This document shows, in pieces, positions 41,111 through 54,500 of a DNA stretch of 64,000 nt. The DNA is taken from assembly GCF_016859285.1 (NCBI RefSeq), contig NC_053400.1, positions 15,596,501-15,660,500 on the forward strand, written 5' to 3'. The DNA comes from Xiphias gladius (lineage: Eukaryota > Chordata > Actinopteri > Istiophoriformes > Xiphiidae). The translations under genes were made by a program, and so were the position numbers. The notes below the pieces were generated by a model. That model was given only the letters and a program-made list of their open reading frames with translations, did not search any database and was not told the DNA's origin. Numbering within the stretch: position 1 is the first letter of the stretch; every line of letters starts with the position of its first letter.

Positions 41111-42599
41111 CTGAGTTGAAGCTGTCCACACTGATGTGACGCTGACTTTGTTTATGTGCAGGAGCGTGCAAGTTTGTCTTAGTTGGAGTCAAATCTACAA
41201 TTTACTTGACTCCAAGCCATGTATTTGCTTGTGAATGTGCTGTACTCTATCGCTATTTGGCTATGGCAAAGGGGCAAAATTCATTTATATGCCATTGTTA
41301 TGCCAATACGTGGCTTTGGCCATCTCAGTTTTTATGAATGGAATATGCCTAGTTAAATTACGTTACGATAACTGTGAATACAATAGTATGCCATGTTTTT
41401 GCCATCAAACCTGCCATTCCGTTATGCCTTACTTATTGTATTTTAATTGATTGATTTTTGCAGTTCTACTATTTTGTATTTTTGTACTGCTTGTAATACC
41501 ATCAGTGTTTCTTAAAAATGTGTTAATTTGTATTTGAAATTTGCTGTTGTTTGCTTTATATTTATTTTATGGATGGCTTTGTTTACAGAATACTGGCATA
41601 GATTTTGTAATTTAAAGTGGAACTGTCATCACAGTGCCATTATTATTTACATTATCTCAATACATTATTGTACTGTCTCTGGCACTCTGATACTGACAGA
41701 CTGTAACCATAATGCAACATGTCCTTTTGTGATACTAAGGCAGAATCTGCTTTACAACAAACATTTGAATTCTAAGCTGTAAATTGTGCCAGTTCGTCCA
41801 TTTGCAAGTTTACAGCGCTTTGATATTCAAGTGATAGCACGTGTCCTTGTTGTGTGTTCCAGCTCAGTTTCATCTTGGCTATCTATAAAACAATGTGAAA
41901 GTTAATTCAATTCAATGCATAAAGTATTATTAATTCATATTGCCCCCCCCCCCTTTTTTTTTCTTTTTTAGAGCTATATTTTCCCCTTCACTGACACACA
42001 GGATATTATGAAGTACTTGTATTGTGATACCATCGTTCCTGTGGGCAAAAGACGATGATCTTGAGTTACCTTGTGATATCCAGCACTACTATACTTGTTA
42101 ACTGCAGTTCTCCATATTATGTAGTTTCTAAAGGTTTCATTTTCTTTGGGTATGAACGTCGTGTGATTAAAAGATTATTAGTTTCATGATAGACAATGCA
42201 GAAAGTATGTGGATGCACTTTATGCAATGAATCGTCACACATGCATGGATAGCGTTCACACTGAAGGACAAAGCCTCGGGACAGGACACGGTGTGCCATC
42301 TGCTGGCCAGGTGTTACCGTTACCGTTTTGGTGTTGACTGAAGATTGTTTAAAGGGCAGTGTGGTTTCCGCAGTGTTTCTGCTATTAAGCGTTTATAAAA
42401 TAAATAAATAAATATTTTATATTCTTATGCTTGTGTGGTTGAATTTCATTCATATTTCTGTCACACACTCTTGATTTATTGCACGCCGTTCAAATTTTTA
42501 CAATTCTTTTTTTTTTGTCATGAAAGGCTTAGCAGAATTTAAAAAAAAAAAAAAAAAAGTTTTTATTATAAAATCACACCTTGCCTTTTGTCTCTTCTG

Positions 42600-42824
42600 C
42601 AGAGTGCAGAACTCCCAGTGATGTCTTGTGGACAGTGGCGTTTTGAGGTGTGCTAGTTCTTGCTCGCTCTGGTCTGTGGTGGCTCTAGTGTTTATCTATT
42701 GCTTCTGTTTCTAGGTCTACTTCCTGAACTCGCTTCCTGGCGCCGCCTTGCGCGCTCCTTTCCGTCCGCGTGCCCGTGGGTTTGCCTGTGTGTCTACGCT
42801 GAGGGGTTTCATCAGGGAACAGAT
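42600..42824 (+). promoter_or_regulatory. ddx21 promoter/5' UTR region
   Basis: GC- and CpG-rich (CTTCCTGGCGCCGCCTTGCG, CCGTCCGCGTGCCCGTG) compared with its AT-rich upstream, directly before the ddx21 ATG. A CpG-type promoter is inferred; the start site is unknown. Confidence 0.45.
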
Positions 42825-45800
42825 ATGCCGTCAAAAATCATCTTTGACACCGAGGACCAAACCATGGAAGAAGACTTGGACACTGCCACCGAGGCTAAAA
42901 CCCTGAAGGTGAGCAGAAGGGGTCGTGTCGCTCAAGACAGAGTGAAAAAAATCCGCGTAGATCGTGCTCCGGCCGCTCCATGTTTGACAACATGTGGCTG
43001 AACATGCTAACCTGAAACCTCGGCTAACTGGCCAGCTAACTGTTAGCAGACCAACGTAAGATAGGTTTATGTAGCCACACTTGGAGTGAAACATTGTTAA
43101 CGTAATGTAATCGACTGCGGGACGAATTAAGAAAGTGAATATCCACTGATGTGGTAATGTGGTTAGCATACGTTGTCGCCGTTCGCCACTCAGCCTAGCT
43201 TTAAAGTCACATGGCCTGTCCACGTGTTACAGAGCTGATCTGCAGCTCACATGGATGTAGGGGTTTACAGCATGGAAGCCTCTGAGATACTGTTTACACG
43301 TGTATGTATCTGCGCCGCTGTGGTCGCGACCTGATGTCGTGTTATACAGCTGGGGGTCGTCTGCTGTTACTCAAGTATACAAAGAAACCTCCTCGTAACA
43401 ATAAAATTTAAAAAAATAACTTAATGATAAATGCTACTAAGGAGTATTAATGTTTTTCACAAAACAATCCCAACTCAAGCTCCTCTTAAAGTAAGTATAA
43501 CTTAAGTTCGGATTTTGTTAAACTACCGTTGATGTGTAACTGAAGATATTTGCTTTAAATAAGTGTGTACTATATAAAGTGTCAAAAGTTTTGAAAAACA
43601 GCCATCACAAATAGCCGTTTCCAAAGCCAAAATAAGTTGGTGCAACAGTCCGAAGAGATTAAAGGGGTTTGATTAACTTTACCTTGATGGATGATCAATT
43701 AGTCAACCAAGAGCAATTCACTTAATGTAGACACAATTTAAAAAAAAAAAAATAAAAAAAAAAAAAAATTGTCAACTTGATCTGAGTGTCTCCTTGGTTA
43801 TTCAATTCAAATACAGTAAACTTTAATTTTTGACCTCTCATTAAGATTAATATTAATATCTAATTTAAATTAAAAAAAATACAATGTAAAATTAAATGTG
43901 TGAAACGTATCTATTAAATAGAAAATATGACCATCCCCTGGTAGCCTTTTTAACAAATGTTGGGTAGCTGCACAGTATTCGGTTTCACTGAAACCTATTT
44001 GCCTTTATTGTTTCTGTTTAAAAAAAAAAAAAAATGAATGAAGAACAAGACCAAGGAGGGCAAGAAGTTGAAGAAGAAGAAGCAGTTGGAGGACCAGGAG
44101 GAGCAGGAGGAGGAGGACCAAGGCTGTGAACCTCCAGCACCTAAGAAGAAAAAAAAAAAAGACAAGCTGGCAGCGGATCAAGTGAACAGCTACTTAGATG
44201 AGGCCACAGACATGAATGGCAACAGTGATGATGTTGAAACACCAAAGCGAAAGACTAAGAAGAACACTGAAGGAGACAACGAGGTCAGTTCTGTGTTATT
44301 AGTACAAATATGTAGTACAATGGGAACTGCTTATTGTTCACTTCTGTCCGGGTCAAATAAACCACTATAAGCGGATGATTATTCTAACCAAATTCTTTTC
44401 TTTTTCTTTATTTCTCGTGGAGATTACCATCTAATTTAGATTTGTATATTTATTACACATTTATTCACTATTTATTGATTTTTTTTTAATTTTTTTTTAA
44501 TTTTAATTTTTAATTTTTTAAAAAAGTTAAATTAACATAAACTGTGCCGTGGCCCTCTCCTGCTCCAAGCTTACTCTGGATGGTCGGGCTGAAAGCATTA
44601 CATGTCACTCACCTAACATACCTGAGGCCGTGAGAGAGTGGGGTGGATAATTATGCATTGTCAAGTTCCCAAAACGCGAGCGGGGCAAGAACAGGAGGGC
44701 AAAGTAACTCACTGAGCCACAGCAGTGTGAGTATAGGAAGATATTACATGTTGCATGAGTCCGCAGGCAGAAAGCAGGCACGGTCTTAACACACTGTGGC
44801 AGTCAAAATACCTCGTACAAATAAGTTAGAAGAGAGCCTAACCATGTGAAAGCATGCAGTAGTATGCTACGACGGCTCAACATTTTTTTTCCATATGCTG
44901 TCATAAATGAAAAGACCCAAAATGAACACTGTAAGCCAACTACTTGATTTCTATTAAGCAATAATTAAAACAGCATTTTTATAGGAATGATTCTGTCCCA
45001 AGCTTTTTGATCACTATAAGCGGTTTCCATTGTAGTAGATTTTCTAATCTTTGTTTGTTCTGTGCGACGTTCTGTCCTGTTAAATGGTGAAAAGGCTGTA
45101 GAGGTGATAGTTGTCAGATTAGAGTTTTGCTAATATAAATATAAATGCATATTCTCTGACTATGCCCTGGTAGAAAAAAGGTTGTTCCATTTTTATCTTT
45201 GGTTTTAGAAAAAAAAGAAGAAGCAAAAGAAAGAAATAACAGAGGCAGCAACCAACGGACATTCCACCCCAAACAACCCTGTTCAGACGCCCATCCAGAC
45301 ACCGTCACAGTCAAGTGAAGAGTCAGCCAGTGACAGCGAAAAAGAAACGGTACGACCCATTGACTGGTTGTGTACAGTTTTATCTCTCAGGAAAAGGTAA
45401 AAGTTTGTGTTGATACTGAGAGTATGATAACTCTACTTACTGGTTAATAGAATAATTATCTGTGTTCTTCCTGAGTTTTTAATGGAGTTCTTTCCCAATA
45501 TTTGTTATAGTATCTCCAAAATCTGAGTTCTGTTTGATAGTTATAGAGAAATCAAGGTGAAGACAATGGAAGCTGTTAGTACATCCTTATTTGCAGGTGT
45601 CACAATTTAGTTTTATTTGTGCATTTTATGATAAGTTGGATAAAAGTAGAGGCACAGCAATGTGGCTAGAATATCTTCGAAAGAATGGGCTGGTCCGCAA
45701 TATAGGAAGCTCACAGAAGATTTTGGAAATATTAATAATTAAAGTAACAAAAAAAAATTACAAGATAACTGCAAAGCAGCTAATTTCCCAACTCAGCATT

Positions 45801-47957
45801 TAAGTTTGTAAAAGTTTTACTAATTATGTAAACTTACATTATTCCATTAAATTTAATTTGCTTGTTATGGTCATATTACATTAACTTAGACTTTTCAGTC
45901 TTTGCCTTGACATTTTTGGGTTTTCTTTAATGAACACTTTAGCTGTAGAGTAAGAAAACAGTCATATAGACTGACTCTGTTTATCTGTTTAGGAGGAGAC
46001 ACCAGAGCAGAGGGAAGGGGCCTTCTCTAACTTCCGGATCTCCCAGGTCACCATTGGGAAACTGAAAGGTAAAAATTATATTTACATCATAATTATACCA
46101 TAGATTTTAAGATTTGTGACTCGAGACCAGATCTGTACTGGTATATGTTGAAAATCTGACACATTTACTTCTCTGCACTGCACAAAACTTTATAACACTT
46201 TATAACATATTTATTATGTTTGAACACCTGCTTTTTTTATTGCATACGCATGCTTTTAATAACGATAGACATTTTGTGTCAGCTTTTGAGAAGTGATCTG
46301 ACACATGCTATGTTGATTTAAATAATGAAAATTTGAATTTGAAATTCGTTGATCACTGTTATGGACTGAAATTAGTGCATAAATTCCCATTAGACACAAC
46401 TACTCACTAGTCACTACTGAAAAAATATGCTGGATTGTTAACAGTGGGCTTTGGAGCTGCTGAGGTGCTTTGGAGTTGTGCTAAATAACAAATGACATTG
46501 ATGGTCCTTTCTTCCTGTCCTGTCATTCCACTTTCTTCCTCTCCTCACTTTCTATCACTTTCTCAGCTCGGGGAGTCTCTTACCTGTTTGACATTCAGGT
46601 GAAGACATTTAATCCTGTGTATGATGGAGAAGATGTAATAGCCCAAGCACGAACAGGAACAGGAAAGACTTTCTCCTTTGCGATTCCTTTGGTGGAGAAG
46701 CTCCAGAAGGATTCAGTGGAGCTGACCAGAGGCCGGGCTCCCAAGGTGCACACACATACACACCGGTCAATGACAACTAGCGTCAGTCAGAGTCCAAGCA
46801 TCAGCTGCTCTCTGAGTATGTTCATGTATGACTGAGTCTCTTTTCTGTCTGCATGTAGGTCCTGGTGTTAGCTCCAACCAGAGAGTTAGCTATCCAGGTC
46901 TCTAAGGACTTCAAAGACGTTGCCAAGAGACTGTCTATCGCCTGTTTCTATGGAGGCAGCTCATACAACCCACAGAGTAAGTCTTATGCAAAAATACAGT
47001 TATCTTTAATAGAAGTAGTTTTTGAAATGGTTCAAATCATTAGATTCTATTTATTCATATTGAATGCTTCTTTATCTTTGTTGTTTTATTATAAATTACT
47101 TTTTAGGGTTAACTATTTAAATTGATTAAAACAATGCATAAAGTGACCTTGTAAATACAATTTTCTCTGTTTTTTAATGTGGTTTCCGTCCGCTGTTTTG
47201 ACAGCATTTTTTTTCACAGCATACTTTATACATCAGTATTAATAGTGACTGTCTCCACTCCTTTCCTCCTGTCTAGTTGATGCTATCCGTAATGGTATCG
47301 ATATTTTGGTTGGAACCCCTGGTCGCATCAAAGACCACATCCAGAACCACAAACTTGACCTCTCAAAACTGAAACATGTTGTCCTCGATGAAGTAGACCA
47401 AATGTTGGACATGGGATTTTCAGAACAGGTTGAAGAAATTTTGGCTTCATCATATAAGAAAGGTAAAGTAAATCTGTGTGTGCTGGTTTGTGAAATTAAA
47501 GTTAGAAAATGTTAAAAAAAAAGTCTTATTATGGTTCCTTCAGATTTTAGATAGAACATGTATGTTGTCTTCTGCGTGTGTTCATATTTGTGTGTATAAG
47601 ACAGAGTGCAACCATTTTGGGATGTGTTTCTTGTGACATGGTAGATGTAATTCTGGGTTTAGGATGATCATGTTTGTAAAATCAGGGAAATACTAATTGA
47701 ACTGATAGGAGTTACAGATGCAAGAGAATGATGGTTTTTTTTTCCCCACAATTACAACAGTGTCTTTTTCTGTGTGTGTGTGTGTGTGTGCACGTGTGTT
47801 CCTCTTTAGACTGTGACTCCAACCCCCAGACTCTGCTGTTTTCGGCCACCTGCCCCTCCTGGGTCTATGAAGTGGCCAAGAAATACATGAGACCGGAATG
47901 CAAACATGTTGACCTGATTGGCAAGAAAACACAGAAAGCTGCAACAACTGTGGAAGT

Positions 47958-48031
<74 letters not shown>

Positions 48032-48516
48032 AAGAAAGAGCTGGAAGAGGTGAAAGGGGCGTTACATATGTGATGACTGCAATTTAAAAAGCATTCTTAG
48101 TTCTTAGGCTTAAATTTCTCAAAGGTGCCTGTAAGCAGGAACAGTTAAAGTAGTTGAGACTAAAATAAACTCACATGTATCTCCATCAGGAAAGCACGGC
48201 AAGTTCATTTGCAGTACAATTGCTGTATTTATCATCATCATCAATACCATTGGAATTTTGATGAAGTACAAGTTAAAGTCTGCCAGCAGCTTTAATGAAA
48301 ATGCCCCCCCCTCACACACACATCTATTTGTCTCTCTGTCTGTTTGTTTTTCTTCCGTAGCATCTGGCCATAGCATGCCACTGGTCACAGCGTGCAGCTG
48401 TGATAGGTGATGTGATCCAGGTTTACAGCGGCAGCCACGGCAGAACCATTGTGTTCTGTGAGACAAAGAAAGAGGCCAACGAACTTTCCATGAATGCCTC
48501 CATCAAACAGGTTGAG

Positions 48517-48586
<70 letters not shown>

Positions 48587-51500
48587 TCACATGCATACAC
48601 ACTTTGCAGTTTATGAATAGAGAATACATAAAACCCTTAATTTTTAAAAATGATCAACCAACATTTCCTATATCACGTAACTCCATAAAAAGAGTAATAG
48701 TGACAGTTTTGTAAGATTTGGCAGTTTTGACGGATACATTTGTTAACCAGGGCTGTTATGTTTTCTGTTTTTATTTTCTAATTTTGTTGGAGTGTTTGTG
48801 TCAATTCCTGTGGGCAGTGCCTTTAGAAATGGAAAGAAAGACTAGAGAAAAGCAAGCAAATTCTATAGTGTTCATTTTTCTTTTTCTTTTTATGTTTTTA
48901 GAGTGCCCAGTCCCTCCATGGTGATATTCCTCAGAAACAGAGAGAGTTGACGCTTAAGGGCTTCAGGAATGGGGCCTTTGAGGTTCTAGTTGCCACCAAT
49001 GTTGCAGCCCGTGGATTAGATATCCCTGAAGTCGACCTGGTGGTCCAGTGTTCTCCACCCAAGGTATGACGTGTTGCCAGTAATGTCCAAGAATTTTCTA
49101 ACTCAAGTATATCTTTGCATATATTGGACATACTGTTTTTTTTACTATGTAGAGGTTATATTATAGATGTATAATTATGTTCTGATCTTAAAGGGGCAGA
49201 TTCCATTCACATAAGACAATACACTTAAAAAGCAGCATTTGCAAGATTCAGATTGTGTTGAATTAAAAATGAAAAAAGCTGCAGTACACTCATGTGCACT
49301 GGTTTATCAATTAAAAAATTAAGCAATTAACACTTACTGGATGAATGTTAAGTGCATACTTTCTTATTAACAGTGTTGCATAAATTAGTAATCATAAAGG
49401 CTTGTTACCATTACTTTCTTTGAACATTTTTCTGTCTCTGTGGCTGTTGTCAGGATGTGGAATCATACATCCATCGTTCAGGACGTACAGGCCGAGCAGG
49501 CAGGACTGGAGTCTGCATTTGTTTCTACCAGAGGAAAGAAGAGGACCAGCTGCGCTACGTAGAAAACAAAGCAGTATGTGTCCTTTTTTAAGTTCAGTCG
49601 AAGGAGAAGAAGACAGAGGGCAAAAAAGAGCGTCAGGTTTAGTCGTTTGAACAGCCAAAATAAAAAAACAATGTTTTCAGTCACATCTGTGCTACACATG
49701 GTATGGACAATAGTGTACAGAAGGGAGGAAAGGATCAAAAATAGTGGAGGACATAAAAGTGTAGGAAGGACTGTTTTATTACAGAAACCAGAGATGAAGG
49801 AGGTGATGTGGCAATGTATAGAAAACTAGACTGAAAGTCATCCTTTCCCTGTAGTTGAAATTAGTGTGTGAAAACTGAACATCTTATTGACCAATAACCT
49901 GCTTTTGGACATTCTGTACAACCTTCATGACTACATGAGATGTTTCTGCATTGACTGTCAAACTAAACACATTTAGTTTTGTGCCAATCCAGGGTATCAC
50001 ATTCAGACGAGTTGGCGTTCCAACTGCCAATGATATCATCAAGTCATCAAGCAAGGATGCTGTCAGGTGGGTTATTCTGGAAAGTGAGAGAACTCCTATT
50101 ATAACTCGGGGAACTTGACTTGGTTTAAGGTGGTTACATAGGCTTTAAACGGTGGCTCCACGAAGCCTCTGTCCTACTGAAATCTCGTTAATTATGATAC
50201 TGCTCAATGTGAAACAAATTCCCTGAATGCAAGCTATTAAGTGTCAAATTGTAATGAGTTTATTTCTATATTGTGTCCAGGTTTCTGGACTCTGTTCCAG
50301 TTACAGCTATCGGGTACTTCAGAGCATCAGCTGAGAAGCTGATCGAGGAGAGGGGAGCAGTTGATGCACTAGCTGCTGCGCTGGCCCATATTTCTGGAGC
50401 CACAAGTCTGGAGCAGAGGTCACTGCTCAACTCTGATGCTGTAAGATATATGAAGGCACCTTATATATAAGGCACATTATATATAGCAATAAATCTGGAC
50501 ACACTCCTGTATAAAAGCAAACACTGCTCAACCTCATACACAGCTTTTTTTCTGAAAAAGATAGCTTGTCTGCTCATGTAGGGCGTTAGTGTTAATCACA
50601 ACACTGCAGCCGTGCTACAAAACAAAATAAAACAAAATAACAGGATGATCCAAAAAAGCAATAACCCCTGGATACACATATACACCTGACATGTTATCTC
50701 TATTGCACACTTGAATATGTAGCGCTTATCCTCCCCTTAGGTTTCTCCATGAATGTGTTGTGCTTATAGGTGACGTATAACTGTAATTCCAACTAAGTTG
50801 TTATTCCTGTTTGTATTTTCAGGGTTACAGTACTATGCAGTTGGTGTGTTCTCAGGAGATGCACAATCTGGGTTACGCCTGGAAAACCATCAAAGAACAG
50901 CTTGGAGAACAATTCGAGAACCAAATTCAGAGAATGATCTTCCTCAAAGGCAGAACAGTATGTACACACACAAACATGTACATATGCGATGTGCTGCTGG
51001 TGTGTATATACTTGTTAGAAAAATACACACATTACACTTCTGTTTTTTCAAATTTAGATTATATTGTGTTTATAGTATGGCTGATGTATGACATTTGAGT
51101 AAAATATAAATTTGATGGCAATTCACTTCAGTTTTATTTATATGGCACCAAATTATAACAGGTTATCTCAGGGCACTTTTCATGTAGAGCAGGTCTAGGC
51201 CGTACTCTTTACAGTTATATTTACAGAGACCCAACATTCCCGCATGAGCAAGCGGGTGGGTAACAATGAGACCAATAATAAAACTAATAATTGTAATAAT
51301 AGGGTGAATAATAGTACTTATAAAATGAAATAATAATTATAGATGATATTATAATTAATAATTATAGATGATAATCATAATATTTGAAGCAGTGGGTGTT
51401 GAGCAGGATCAAGGGGGCAGTGGGTGGTTTGTACTCACAGATCCAGACTCTCTAGCAACAGGGGCAGAGACACCTAAAGAAAGCGACAGGAAGAGAGAGG

Positions 51501-54500
51501 AGAGAGACGAGAAAGCACCAAACTTCGGGAGAAATAAGAAGTCAAGTTAGTGACGAGCATTGATGCCATATGAATGCATGCAGATGTAGAGGAGGAGAGA
51601 GGAGCTCGGTACATCATGGGAAGTCACCCGGCAGTCTAGGCCTATAGCAGCATAACTAGGGGATGGTTAAACACAAGCCTGAGCCAGCCCTAACTATAAG
51701 CTTTATCAAAAAGGAAGTTCTAAGCCTACTCTTAGACGTGGAGAGGGTGTCTTCCTCCCGGACCAAAAGAGTGTGGAAGATGGTTCCACAGTAGAGGAGC
51801 CTGATAACTGAAGGCTCTGCCTCCTATTCTACCTTTTTGGAGACTCTAGGAACCACAAGCAAGCCTGCCTTCTGGAAACGCAGTGTTCTACTGGGGTAAT
51901 AGGGTACTATGAACTCTTTCAGATATGATGGTGCCTGACCATTAAGGGCTTTGTAGGTGATGGGGAGGATTTTAAATTCTATTCTGAAATTTAAGGGGAG
52001 CCAATTAGCCAGAGAAGCTAACACAGGAGAAATGTGATCTCTTTTCCTAGTTCCTTTCGATACTCGCGCTGCAGCATTCTGGATCAGATGGAGAGTATTC
52101 AAAGATTTGATGGGACAGCCTGATAATAAGGAATTACAATAATCCAGCCTAGAGGTAACAAAAGCACATCAGCGTCTTTTTGAGAGAGGCTGTGCCTGAG
52201 TTTTGCAATGTTACGTAGGTGAGAAAAGTCAGTCCATGAAGTATGTTTTAGGTGAGAGTTAAAGGACATATCCTGATATGTCCAGGGCAAAGCCATCCAC
52301 AGTAACTTTATCGTTGGATAAGGTGTTTCTGAGGTGTAAGGGGTCAAGCAGAATAACTTCTGTCTAAGTATATATCAGGTTGCACAGCTGTTTCTAAGGT
52401 GCCTGTGTTTGAAGATAGGTTGGTGCTGGTCAAGGGCAGGAGGTGGTGAATTTTGTCTCTAATAGTTAGAATTTTATCATTACAAGAAGCTCATGAAATC
52501 GTCACTACTGAGAGCTATAGGAATATATGGATCAGTAGAGCTGCTGAAAAGAAACCAAGGGTTGTTTTTATTTTCCTCTATTAGAGATGAATAATAGGCT
52601 GCTCTGGCATTACAGAGGGCCTTCCTATATGTTTTAAGACTATCATGCCAAGCTAAGTGGGATTCTTCCATTTTGGTAGAACGCCATATCCTTTTAAGTT
52701 TTCGCGTAGTTTGCTTTAATATGCGGGTTCGGGAGTTAAACCATGCAGTTACCTCATTTGTTTTATTCTCTTCTTTTTTAGAGGGGCAATAGAGTCAAGT
52801 GTCATTCTCGTTGAGCCTGCAGCACTATCAACAAGATGGAATTTTTGGGAGGGACTAAAGTCAGCATAGGACTGCTCTGTTATATTGTAACTTGGTGGTA
52901 AATTAAGTGCTGATGGAATCAGTTCCTTAAATTTAGCTACCGCACTATCCGATAGACATCTAGAAAAGACATTTCTCCCTAATGGTGTGTAGTCCAGTAA
53001 CAGGAATTCAAAAGTTGTTAAATAATGGTCCGATAAAAGAGGATTCTGTGGTAAGATTATTAAATGTTCAAATCTGATGCCATAAGTCAGAATGAAGTCC
53101 AGGGTGTGGTTAAAACTCTGAGCGAAGCCAATTGAGTCTAACAATGCGATAAAGTAGTTCTAAGGCAATCATTATCAGCATCCATATGAATATTAAAATT
53201 ACTTACTATAATTACTTTATCTGCACTAAGGACTAAACTTGATTAAAAACTCTGAGAATTCAGATAAAAATTCTGAGTATGGACCAGGAGCACAGTACAC
53301 TATAACGAATAGAATAGGCTTTAAAGTTTTCCATGATGGATGTGTAAGAATAAGAACCAGGGTTTCGAATGACTTATAATTGAGTTTAGGTTTAGGGTTG
53401 ATTAACAGGCTTGAGTTGAAAATGGCTGCAACTCCACCTCCTCGGCCAGTGCCTTGAGGAATGTGGGTATTAATATGACTGGAGGGAGTGGATTCACTTA
53501 GGCTAACATATTCGTCATGACACAGCCAGGTTTCAGTGAGACTAAATATATCAATATAATGATCTGATATTAGATCATTTACTAATACGGCTTTGGATTG
53601 GAGCGATCTAATGTTCAAGAGTCCACATTTAATTCTCCTATTTCGTTGTACTTCTGCAGTGGTGGTCTTCATTTTTATTAGAAATCTGTGTACAACTCCT
53701 CTTCTGTTTATTTTTGAGTTGATTAATTTAAGTGATCGGGGGGTTTCTAGATATGAGAGCTGCTTCATCCAAAGTGGGATGCATTCCATCTCTCCTGATC
53801 AGACCAGGTCTTCCCCAAAAAGTCTGCTAATTATCTACAAAGCCCACGTCGTTTGCTGGACACCACCTCAACAGCTGGCGGTTGAATGATGACATGCGGC
53901 TATACATGTCATCGCTGGTCAGATTAGGCAGGGGCTGTAGAAAACTACGGAGTCCGACATTGTCTTTGCAAATGTACACACCGACTCAACATTAATTTTT
54001 GTAACCTCCGATTAGCGTAATCGGGTGTCGTTACCGCAGATGTGAATAACAATCTTACTATATTTATGTTTATCCTTAGCCAGCAGTTTTAAATAGGATT
54101 CAATGTCACCCGCTCTGGCCCCGGGAATACATTTGACTATGGTCACTGATGACGCTAACTTCACGTTTCTCAAGATAGAGCTGACAATAACCAGAGTTGG
54201 TTTCTCAGTGGATGTGTTGCTGAGTGTGGAGTATCTGTTTGAAACGTGAACTGGTTGGTGGTGAACCATGGACTTCTGCTTAGGGCTAGGCTTCTTGCTA
54301 CGGACAGTCACCAAGCCGCCCTGGCTTGAGAGGGAGCTACGCTGGGTCGGCTCGCAGGGGCTACTGGGGGCTGGCTAACTACAGCAGCTAACGATTTTGT
54401 TTCCATGGTGCCGAGCCGTGCTTCCAGTTGACTGAGCCATGTACCATTATCGCTAAAGGAGGCAGAGGAATAACTAAACATGCGACACACCGAGCAAGAG

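Larger units (their letters stand above)
36172..42824. other. Intergenic between divergent GT6 and ddx21
   Basis: No family-recognisable gene was found. The segment holds a LINE 3' end (about 40590-40735), a Tc1 transposase fragment (40735-40965), a dispersed repeat (about 41000-41110) and an unrecognised 114-codon frame (38101-38445). The part next to 42824 is CpG-rich. Confidence 0.55.

Noticed and set aside
53593-53889. Plus-strand frame within ddx21 intron 14
   Set aside because: It overlaps the antisense LINE endonuclease region and has no ddx21-like sequence; exon 15 is clearly at 55342-55386.
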